Source of the DNA: MGIIa-L3 sp11892u
GTDB taxonomy: Archaea; Thermoplasmatota; Poseidoniia; Poseidoniales; Poseidoniaceae
Assembly: GCA_965659685.1 (NCBI GenBank)
Contig: CBFHXB010000016.1
Location: forward strand, 1 to 47,966
Direction: 5' to 3'
Length of the DNA stretch: 47,966 nucleotides
A program made the position numbers and the translations under genes. Position 1 is the first letter of the stretch; each line of letters begins with the position of its first letter. Below are positions 42,070-47,966 of the stretch, piece after piece. The notes below the pieces were generated by a model. The model had not been told where the DNA came from, did no database searches, and worked only from the letters and a program-made list of their open reading frames with translations.

Positions 42070-42735
42070 TCAAACCAACGGTTGGAGCATGTGTTCAACC
42101 ACCGGAACGGTCACGTCCCAAATGGACCGATGGACGTCTCGAACGTCGTACCTGGTTCGAATGATGGGGTGCCCCGCCGCCTCTGCTTCGGCGGTAAACA
42201 TCTCCCGTAGCATCTTTTGGTAGGCCAAGAACGAGGTGGTGACGGACGGTGAGAGGTTCAGGTCCATCCCCGCCTCGAAGTCGTTGAGCGTTTGCAGTTC
42301 TTCCCCGAACAAAATTCGGTTGAGCAAGCGACGTGGGCCTGCGGAAAGGACCACAGTGAGGTCGGGTTGAGGAATGCCTGCATAGAGGTTCTGAATCCAA
42401 CCTTGGTCCCCGCCACGCATGCGCTCTCGGATGATGGGCGTCATGGTGTACCGGTCCGAGAGGACGACAAAACCTGCTTCAAGGGCCGGATTCACGACAT
42501 GGATCAGCTGGTCGTGCAAATCAGTCGCGTAGAGGAGCGAGCGGGTTCGTGAATCGAGGGCGTGGAGGCTGGGGTTTTGGGATTTCAAATTCTCACCCAA
42601 CAGCGGTGAGCGGGCCAACCCCGCGGTGGTCACCGCCACACCACGCGCTTCGAGGTGGTTGGCGAGAAGACGAACGTGGAGCGAACGACCGACGTGATCT
42701 GGCCCTTCGATGACGATCAACCGACCGTCCACCAT
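42070..42735 (-). CDS. Thymidylate kinase-like protein with altered P-loop
   Basis: This is a 221-residue protein of the thymidylate kinase fold. It begins GRLIVIEGPDHVGRSLHVRLL, where the Walker A lysine position of GxxGxGKS/T is Arg (VGRSL) and one glycine is lost. The FVVLSDRYTMTPIIRERM segment retains the DR-Y motif of the dTMP site. A LID-like arginine pair occurs at PRRLLNRILFG. It follows a canonical thymidylate kinase gene directly, the two sharing one base (TGATG). Without the P-loop lysine it may be inactive, regulatory, or use a different phosphate donor; it could form a heterodimer with its neighbour. Confidence 0.85.
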   Translation of the reverse strand: MVDGRLIVIEGPDHVGRSLHVRLLANHLEARGVAVTTAGLARSPLLGENLKSQNPSLHALDSRTRSLLYATDLHDQLIHVVNPALEAGFVVLSDRYTMTPIIRERMRGGDQGWIQNLYAGIPQPDLTVVLSAGPRRLLNRILFGEELQTLNDFEAGMDLNLSPSVTTSFLAYQKMLREMFTAEAEAAGHPIIRTRYDVRDVHRSIWDVTVPVVEHMLQPLV

Positions 42736-43475
42736 CAGGCTTCACCTCCATCGGACTCGAATTGGCGCCAATCCAAGGTGCTGAGTCGAAGCGTTTCAGC
42801 CACTCGATCGCTTTCAGCGATGGCGTCGATCGAAGAAAGGTCGATGTATTCGCTGAAGACACCACGAACGCGCTCTTGTACCGCGCTTACGCTCCCTAAG
42901 GCGTCAACACGAACGATGCGATTTTGCTTCACCATGGTGTCGTAAATGCCCTTGATCTTCCCTTGGAGGATGCGGTACGACTCAAACGGATCGAACGTCC
43001 ACCCCATGTCCAACCCTGCTTCGTACCACTTGAGGGTCGGTCGACCTTCGACGATGCGCTGATATCCAATCTCCGGCGGGACGTCAAAGTACAGGGTCAA
43101 ATCAGGTTCCGGGGCAAAGGCATAGATTGCCTCAACCTCGTTCAAAGGGATGTCCCTCGCGCCGTCTCGAGCCATCGCGGTGAATTTGTATCGGTCGCAA
43201 ATCACGATGCCCCCGACTTCGAGCAGGGGTTCAATCTGGGAATTCCACCGGTCCGCAAAATCAGCAGCATGAATCAAATGGAACGTTTTGGGTTTCAGCC
43301 GCTTCGTGTCCTTGCCAACTTTTGTGGCTGAACGTACGACAGGACTGGAGTTCCACTCGGTGTGGTGCACCGGCATGCCGATGGCTCGCAACCAGTGATA
43401 GAGCAATTTCGCTTGCGTGGACTTTCCGCTCCCGTCCATGCCCTCGACTGCAATGAGGATGCCGCGTTGGCTCAT
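42735..43475 (-). CDS. tmk: Thymidylate kinase
   Basis: This is a 246-residue dTMP kinase (makes dTDP, DNA precursor synthesis) with an intact Walker A GMDGSGKST, the ICDRYKFTAMARDGAR segment (DRY dTMP-binding motif) and PEPDLTLYFDVPPEIGYQRI. A C-terminal extension of about 50 residues follows, longer than bacterial Tmk. I use the ATG at 43475 (MSQRGILIAVEG); an ATG at 43493 adds six residues. An AT-rich element at 43501-43518 could serve as TATA box. In that case the RNA may begin very near 43493 and be almost leaderless. Confidence 0.93.
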   Translation of the reverse strand: MSQRGILIAVEGMDGSGKSTQAKLLYHWLRAIGMPVHHTEWNSSPVVRSATKVGKDTKRLKPKTFHLIHAADFADRWNSQIEPLLEVGGIVICDRYKFTAMARDGARDIPLNEVEAIYAFAPEPDLTLYFDVPPEIGYQRIVEGRPTLKWYEAGLDMGWTFDPFESYRILQGKIKGIYDTMVKQNRIVRVDALGSVSAVQERVRGVFSEYIDLSSIDAIAESDRVAETLRLSTLDWRQFESDGGEA

Positions 43476-43500
43476 GGTTCCCCGCCGGACCATCTAGGAT

Positions 43501-43518
43501 TTAACCTTGAATCATTAA
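43501..43518 (-). promoter_or_regulatory. Putative promoter of the thymidylate kinase pair
   Basis: The minus strand has AATTAATGATTCAAGG just before TTAAATCCTAGATG. It is the only AT-rich patch near the tmk start and lies between the end of the glycosyltransferase gene (43523) and the kinase. The function is inferred from composition and position only. Confidence 0.4.
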
Positions 43519-43522
43519 TTAC

Positions 43523-44605
43523 TCAAACCGCAGTGTTCCCTCGAACGCGCTCGGTCCACCAATGAGCGAGCAGTTTCGCCGCTTCGTTCGCTCCGTCATC
43601 GAACGGTGCCTCATGAGGCATGTCCCCAAGATTGGCGCGTTGGATCAAGTCCGCTCGGAACTCACCGACCCTCACAGATTGGATGTTGCCATGCAAAGTG
43701 GCGGCCAATCGAGCGTTGATGTCTTGCTCAATTTGCCCGGGTTCTGGCACAACAACGGTGGTGCAGCCAAGATGAGCCACTTCTCCGATGAGTTGGGATC
43801 CGGCCGTGGACACCACCACGTCCGCGGTCCTCAGGTCGTCCATGAAGCCCCGCTCACTGAAGCCCTTGGCCTCCACATGGCTCGGTGCACCGCTCGGGTG
43901 AACACCGTACAATCTGACATTGAGGTCCGCCTTCTTTGCGCCCTCAAACAATTCGTCGAGTATCTTTTCCGTCGCACCGCGAAGGTACGCCAAAACATGC
44001 GTGCCTCGCGGCTCCCACACGGCCTCCTTCAATCCGTTCCTGAGGACAGGCCCGACGAGATGTGCCTCCTTGTCCCGCAATGGCAGTGCGAAGGGTTTCG
44101 ATACAATCGTCAGATCCGCACGGCCAAGGAACAACCGCGCGAGCAACGCAATTGGGATGGATCGAATGCGGTGAACCAATGAGAGGTGTTTTTTCATGGT
44201 GCACACCGAGGCGAAATGTTGGCTGTTGAAGCACACCAAAGGTCGGCCAAGTGAGCGAGCGGCGCTAGGCATGACGGGTTCAAAATCGGAGATCACCATG
44301 TCAGGTGCCCACGAACGTAACGCCTCGACCACCGGTCGAGCCACACGACGTCGCATGAGGATAAACTTGGCATTCTTGGCCAGGGTGCGCCCTATTGCGA
44401 CACCACGTCGGCCGTACACAAAACGAGGGACGGGGAGGTGATGAACCGCTTGCTCACCAAACCGCTCGACCAACAGGGGCAAGGCGTCACCTGATGTGAA
44501 GAAACGAACCTCGTGGCCTTGTTCAATCAACTGAAGCCCGAGACCGATGGCTCGAATGCAGTGTCCACGGCCTTCGCCAGCCAAACCATAGGCGATTTTG
44601 GCCAT
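43523..44605 (-). CDS. GT28/MJ1255-like glycosyltransferase
   Basis: This is a 360-residue GT-B fold protein. The N-terminal glycine-rich loop AKIAYGLAGEGRGHCIRAIGLG precedes strands of the acceptor domain (GHEVRFFTSGDALPLLV; PDMVISDFEPV). The C-terminal domain has the nucleotide-sugar site pattern FSERGFMDDLRTADVVVSTAGSQLIGEVAHLGCTTVVVPEPGQIEQDINARL. This is related to MurG-like transferases and to the archaeal MJ1255 group. The donor and acceptor are unknown. It is divergent from the GT-C glycosyltransferase gene across 67 bases, which suggests a shared glycan pathway. Confidence 0.88.
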   Translation of the reverse strand: MAKIAYGLAGEGRGHCIRAIGLGLQLIEQGHEVRFFTSGDALPLLVERFGEQAVHHLPVPRFVYGRRGVAIGRTLAKNAKFILMRRRVARPVVEALRSWAPDMVISDFEPVMPSAARSLGRPLVCFNSQHFASVCTMKKHLSLVHRIRSIPIALLARLFLGRADLTIVSKPFALPLRDKEAHLVGPVLRNGLKEAVWEPRGTHVLAYLRGATEKILDELFEGAKKADLNVRLYGVHPSGAPSHVEAKGFSERGFMDDLRTADVVVSTAGSQLIGEVAHLGCTTVVVPEPGQIEQDINARLAATLHGNIQSVRVGEFRADLIQRANLGDMPHEAPFDDGANEAAKLLAHWWTERVRGNTAV

Positions 44606-44650
44606 GTTCGACCAAGGCCACGATAGGGCATCCTTTCTTCCGCAGTGACC

Positions 44651-44670
44651 TCAATATTCTACCATAGATT
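44651..44670. promoter_or_regulatory. AT-rich divergent promoter region of the glycan genes
   Basis: TCAATATTCTACCATAGATT lies in the 67-base gap between two divergent glycosyltransferase genes and is the only AT-rich patch there. It could hold a TATA element for either direction. I cannot assign the exact box. Confidence 0.4.
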
Positions 44671-44672
44671 CC

Positions 44673-46370
44673 GTGCACGGCCGTATTGTCTGTTGGGAAA
44701 TATTTCTCACGGTGCCGGACGGCTGGCGAAGGCGCCTCGACGACCCACGGACATGGTGGCTCATCATCCTCATCGGTCTCGGCTTGCGGGGCATTGGGGC
44801 ATTCATTTCTCCGCTGAGCGTGGACACGCACGTTCACGCCACGTACGTCATCAATTTCCTTGGTTCAGGCGACATTGCGCTTGATTGGGGGCCGAACCGC
44901 AACCCGTGGAATCCTCTGGCCAGCAACCCTGGCGCTCCGGGGGCCGATATTGGCGCGACATATGCCCTTTGGCACGCTTGGATTGGCATCTGGATTTTTT
45001 CCTTCGGAAGGTCGCAAACCAGCCTGCACGTCGCAGGGTTTGTCCTTTCCTTGGTGATGATGTTGGTGGTTTATCGCCTGACGAAGCAGCATTTTGGGAG
45101 CCATGTTGCCCTCCGTGTGACCGCATTCGCGGCCATACAACCTGCATTGGTTGCGGGATCGACGATGGCCATGAACGAGGACATCATGGTGATGCTGATG
45201 GCACTGGCCACGCATGGCCTTCTGACCGGCCTGAAGCAGTTGGACGCACGTCAATGGCCGGTGGGTTGGTCCTACGGCGCAGTGGCCCTGGTCTGCTTTG
45301 GGGCAACCAAAGGTGCATCCATGGATCTCGTCCTTGCCGTGGCCGCAGCAGGAGCGTTCTGGGTGCTGCTTGTGCATACGCCGCAACTCCGACTGGGCGT
45401 ACGCATGCGAGCAGCGCCACTTCGCTCTGTGAGCTTCATCCTCGCCGTGATGTGCGGATTGATGTTGATGGAGGCTGTGCTCAATCCGAGTCCGGGCTGG
45501 TCCATGGCGTGGTCCGTCCGTCATCCTGAACGCTTCATTCCGGCGGTTGCGTTGTGCACCCTTGTGTTTGTCGGGCTCTGGGGTGCTGTGGGCATGTTTG
45601 CTCTGCCTTGGATGAGCATGGTCCGTCGGCGTTTGCACCTTGGTCCGGTGACTGAACGCCAACTTCACCTGTTGATGATCGTGGCCCTACCTCTGGGATT
45701 CATCGTCCTCATGAACGCCTCGTTCTGGGCATATGAAGGCTCAATTTATGGATGGGGTGTGGTCAAAACAGCGGCCGTGTACATGCACAATGGACGCTAC
45801 CTCACGGTCTTGCTTGTCCCGCTGCACTGGTTCTTTGCAGACGTCGAGCGTGACATGATTCAATCGAAACAAGTGACCGTGGTGACGGCACCGCTCCAGC
45901 AACGGATGCTTCCATCCAACAACCTCGTCCGCGTCGGCACACTGGCCACGCTGCTGATGCTGATGGTGCCGGCTTCGACCGCGCTTGGTGTGGGCATGAC
46001 CTTTCACCCCGATGCCGAGCAGGAACACGTCGCAGATGCGCTTGGAGACATCATCGAACCGGAGGAGGATTTTCTTGTTGTGACGCGGACATACGCTTCG
46101 ATGAGTCGATTGTACCTGTACCACATGGGCGTCGACCCAGACAACACCGCAAACATCACCGGGCACTGGCGGAGCATGGACACGGCATGGGATCATGAAC
46201 TGCTTGGGTTTCACCAGAGTGAACACGCAGGCAATTTGACCGGCGTGGACTTGTTGGTGCTTGGGAGCGAAGTGAGCGCTGAAGGGCCGGAAGGTTGGTT
46301 GTTGCTGGATCTTGAATTGCCCGATGGATGGCGCATCTACACCTCGCCTGCCCGAACCTCGAGCACCTGA
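44673..46370 (+). CDS. Multi-pass GT-C type glycosyltransferase (PMT/ArnT-like)
   Basis: This encodes 565 residues from a GTG at 44673; a second GTG at 44712 (giving PDGWRRRLDDP) is an alternative. A first helix (WWLIILIGLGLRGIGAF) is followed by the loop LSVDTHVHATYVINFLG, whose acidic/His pair fits the catalytic first loop of GT-C enzymes. About ten more hydrophobic segments follow, with a conserved-looking STMAMNEDIMVMLMAL helix boundary. A soluble outside domain of about 130 residues starts after the last helix (LMLMVPASTALGVGMTF). GT-C enzymes move sugars from polyprenyl-phosphate carriers to proteins or lipids outside the cell. A flippase gene follows after 54 bases. Confidence 0.8.
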   Translation: MHGRIVCWEIFLTVPDGWRRRLDDPRTWWLIILIGLGLRGIGAFISPLSVDTHVHATYVINFLGSGDIALDWGPNRNPWNPLASNPGAPGADIGATYALWHAWIGIWIFSFGRSQTSLHVAGFVLSLVMMLVVYRLTKQHFGSHVALRVTAFAAIQPALVAGSTMAMNEDIMVMLMALATHGLLTGLKQLDARQWPVGWSYGAVALVCFGATKGASMDLVLAVAAAGAFWVLLVHTPQLRLGVRMRAAPLRSVSFILAVMCGLMLMEAVLNPSPGWSMAWSVRHPERFIPAVALCTLVFVGLWGAVGMFALPWMSMVRRRLHLGPVTERQLHLLMIVALPLGFIVLMNASFWAYEGSIYGWGVVKTAAVYMHNGRYLTVLLVPLHWFFADVERDMIQSKQVTVVTAPLQQRMLPSNNLVRVGTLATLLMLMVPASTALGVGMTFHPDAEQEHVADALGDIIEPEEDFLVVTRTYASMSRLYLYHMGVDPDNTANITGHWRSMDTAWDHELLGFHQSEHAGNLTGVDLLVLGSEVSAEGPEGWLLLDLELPDGWRIYTSPARTSST

Positions 46371-46424
46371 ATCTATAGGGGTTATCGAGGGAAAAGGCAT
46401 CTTGGTCGGCCACCCCTCGCAAGC

Positions 46425-47924
46425 ATGCGCGAGGCACACGAGAAAGCCCCGCGCCTCATGAGGGATGCAAGCTCACACATTGGCGCCGACCTGGTTGTCC
46501 TCGCCCTTGGTGTGTTGTGCCAGATGGTGCTCGTTCGTTTGGTCACCACCTCGACATATGGCACGTGGGTCCTGCTGTGCAACGCAGCAGGGACGCTGTT
46601 CCTGTTGGTCCACTTCGGCCTCCCAACGTTGGTCGCAAGGCACGTCCCCCGCTCACCCACGGACGCTCGGCCAATGGTTCGACGCCTTGTCGGAGCGCAA
46701 GCAAGCCTCTTGCTGATCTGTGGTGTGGTTGGAGGCGCATTGGCGCTCAGCAGCGCATCATTTGGACTTCCGTTGGTGCTCTTTGGATTGCTCTTTCTTG
46801 ACCTCGCGCTCCACCACCTCGCATCGGTCCCACGCGCTGGGCTACGTGCCCTTGGACGCGCCCCATGGGATGCTGCGGCACGCATCATTGAGCGTGGTGT
46901 GTTGTGTGGAGGCTATGTGCTGATGCTGCTGGTTGGAGCCAATGATCTCATCCTGATTGCAGGCGTTGGCATGATCTCAAACGTTGCTTCATTCGGTGTC
47001 ATCTGGTGGCTTTTTCATCGAGAAGCTCCCCCTCGTCAGGGGACGCAAGACACGTCCCCGTCTTTACGGAAGATGCTCTGGTTGGGTCTGCCAATTTTTC
47101 TGACCATGTGGTTTCAACGAACACTTTGGGACGTGAACGAGTACTTTCTCGCGGCGTGGAACGGGCTCAACGCGGTTGCGACCTATCACGTTGCTTGGGT
47201 GGTCATCGGTGGCGCCCTGTCCATACCTCTCGCCATGCGTCAAGCCATGCTGCCGGTGTTCAGCGCGTGCAAAGATGACCGAGCAGCGTTGTTGACCGAG
47301 GTTCGACGCTCAACGCGCATCTTGCACGCCATCCTTCCGCTGGGCTTGCTGATCCTCGTCGGAGGCAGTTTGCTGCTCATGGGCGTCGTGTTTCCTGATG
47401 CATATTTGGAAGGCTCATGGCGCGGCGACTCTGCCTTAGCGTTGGTTCTGTTGATGTCTGGGGCATGGTGCCTTGGCGTCCTGGCCTCTCCGTTCTCTGT
47501 TCTCGTGCTCTTGCAGCCAAACACGTGGCGGTATGCTGGATTGCACGGTAGCGTGTTGTGCCTTGGCATCATCGCAGCGGCCCTTCTTGTGACCCCGTTT
47601 GGCTTACTCGGGGCGGCAGCCTCGTGTCTGGTGGCGATGACCGGTCGCCTGCTTCTTGGCATCAAAATGAGCGGAGTCTGCCGTGATTTGTGCCAGGGTT
47701 GGATGCGTCCTGCTCTGGCCACGACAGGCTGCGTTCTTGCCGCTGTGATGCTCTGGTCATCGTTCACATGGCTTGGATCTACTTCGACCATCGTGCTCTT
47801 GCTCATCATCACGATTGGATTAACCGCAGCGAATGTCATGCACTTTGTTGACGATCGACAACGCCCCACGCCTGCTGTGGTGGCCGCCACCGTGTTGGGT
47901 GCAGTGGACACGCGACGTGAATGA
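46425..47924 (+). CDS. Wzx-like polysaccharide/lipid-linked sugar flippase
   Basis: This is a 499-residue membrane protein with about 14 hydrophobic segments, organised as in the polysaccharide transporter (PST/MVF) family. The first block SSHIGADLVVLALGVLCQMVLVRLVTTSTYGTWVLL is the usual opening of Wzx-like proteins. FLTMWFQRTLWDVNEYFLAAWNGLNAVATYHVAW marks the start of the second half. It would move lipid-linked oligosaccharides to the outer face of the membrane. The ATG at 46425 is used (MREAHEKAPRLMRDASSH); ATG at residue 12 is possible. Its stop codon directly abuts the stop of the partial gene on the other strand. Confidence 0.85.
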   Translation: MREAHEKAPRLMRDASSHIGADLVVLALGVLCQMVLVRLVTTSTYGTWVLLCNAAGTLFLLVHFGLPTLVARHVPRSPTDARPMVRRLVGAQASLLLICGVVGGALALSSASFGLPLVLFGLLFLDLALHHLASVPRAGLRALGRAPWDAAARIIERGVLCGGYVLMLLVGANDLILIAGVGMISNVASFGVIWWLFHREAPPRQGTQDTSPSLRKMLWLGLPIFLTMWFQRTLWDVNEYFLAAWNGLNAVATYHVAWVVIGGALSIPLAMRQAMLPVFSACKDDRAALLTEVRRSTRILHAILPLGLLILVGGSLLLMGVVFPDAYLEGSWRGDSALALVLLMSGAWCLGVLASPFSVLVLLQPNTWRYAGLHGSVLCLGIIAAALLVTPFGLLGAAASCLVAMTGRLLLGIKMSGVCRDLCQGWMRPALATTGCVLAAVMLWSSFTWLGSTSTIVLLLIITIGLTAANVMHFVDDRQRPTPAVVAATVLGAVDTRRE

Positions 47925-47966
47925 TCACGCGAAATCGAGGTCGATTTTCTTCGGCCCGCGGATGCT
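47925..47966 (-). CDS. C-terminal end of an unidentified protein (truncated by window)
   Basis: On the minus strand a frame entering from the right edge ends at TGA with the residues SIRGPKKIDLDFA. The stop abuts the flippase stop, like other convergent pairs here, and there is no intergenic space, so a coding end is likely. The fragment is too short to name a family. Confidence 0.5.
   Translation of the reverse strand, partial: SIRGPKKIDLDFA

Noticed and set aside
41318..42073. Upstream extension of the rhodanese frame to 390 codons
   Set aside because: The extra part is antisense to the SPOUT methyltransferase, which has three clear motifs; the extension has none.
42151..42176. TGGTTCGAATGATGGGGTGCC as a possible tRNA T-arm
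   Set aside because: It lies inside the second thymidylate kinase gene, and no acceptor stem or anticodon arm can be paired around it.

Overview
This window reads as a chromosomal segment of a planktonic archaeon, most likely Marine Group II (Candidatus Poseidoniales, Thermoplasmatota). The support is archaeal-type information genes (uS2, eL15, aIF1A, Rio1 kinase, a Krr1/Pno1-like KH protein, a tandem pair of thymidylate kinases). Archaeal Shine-Dalgarno motifs (GAGGTG) and TATA-like boxes are also present, together with very large exported CARDB, PKD and subtilisin proteins and a respiratory complex I lacking NuoE, F and G. The placement is inferred from gene content; no 16S gene is present. 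The DNA is GC-rich and tightly packed. The largest gap is about 266 bases (40204-40469). I see no convincing tRNA, rRNA, insertion sequence, prophage or CRISPR array.

Layout. 1-2513: the end of a tRNA-dihydrouridine synthase, convergent uS2, then a membrane-embedded Cas4-like nuclease. 2505-7844: a lipoprotein and two large exported proteins, one carrying CARDB-like repeats, a membrane anchor and cytoplasmic zinc ribbons. 7870-10313: a translation and ribosome-biogenesis group (KH protein, Rio1, aIF1A with a long acidic tail). 10373-22540: the complex I operon, transcribed leftward as A-B-C-D-H-I-J1-J2-K-L-M-N. NuoJ is split, and its C-terminal half is fused to a paired EF-hand domain. 22701-38253: a leftward cell-surface block of a PKD protein, a 1570-residue exported protein, a small bitopic protein, a subtilase with a zinc-ribbon tail, a COG1470-like surface protein and a possible miniprotein. 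38279-40203: RNase Z, a PRC-barrel protein and eL15. 40470-43493: a ParB/SerK-like protein, a rhodanese, a SPOUT RNA methyltransferase and two overlapping thymidylate kinases. 43523-47924: a glycan group (a GT28-like transferase, a GT-C transferase and a Wzx-like flippase). The last 42 bases are the end of a leftward gene.

How it works together. The complex I operon encodes the quinone-reductase and proton-pumping parts but no NADH input module, so the electron donor is probably ferredoxin or another soluble carrier. Several subunits carry unusual insertions: EF-hands on J2, a roughly 80-residue insert between the two FeS motifs of NuoI, a His/Asp-rich loop in NuoL, and an enlarged first loop in NuoH. 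Most operon junctions are translationally coupled, five by the same composite in which the stop codon forms part of the ribosome-binding site (TGAGGTG). The surface block and the glycan genes suggest heavy investment in the cell envelope. The most notable observations are the EF-hand/NuoJ fusion, the repeated LFG motifs in the aIF1A tail, the transmembrane Cas4-like nuclease, and outside-to-inside surface proteins ending in zinc ribbons.
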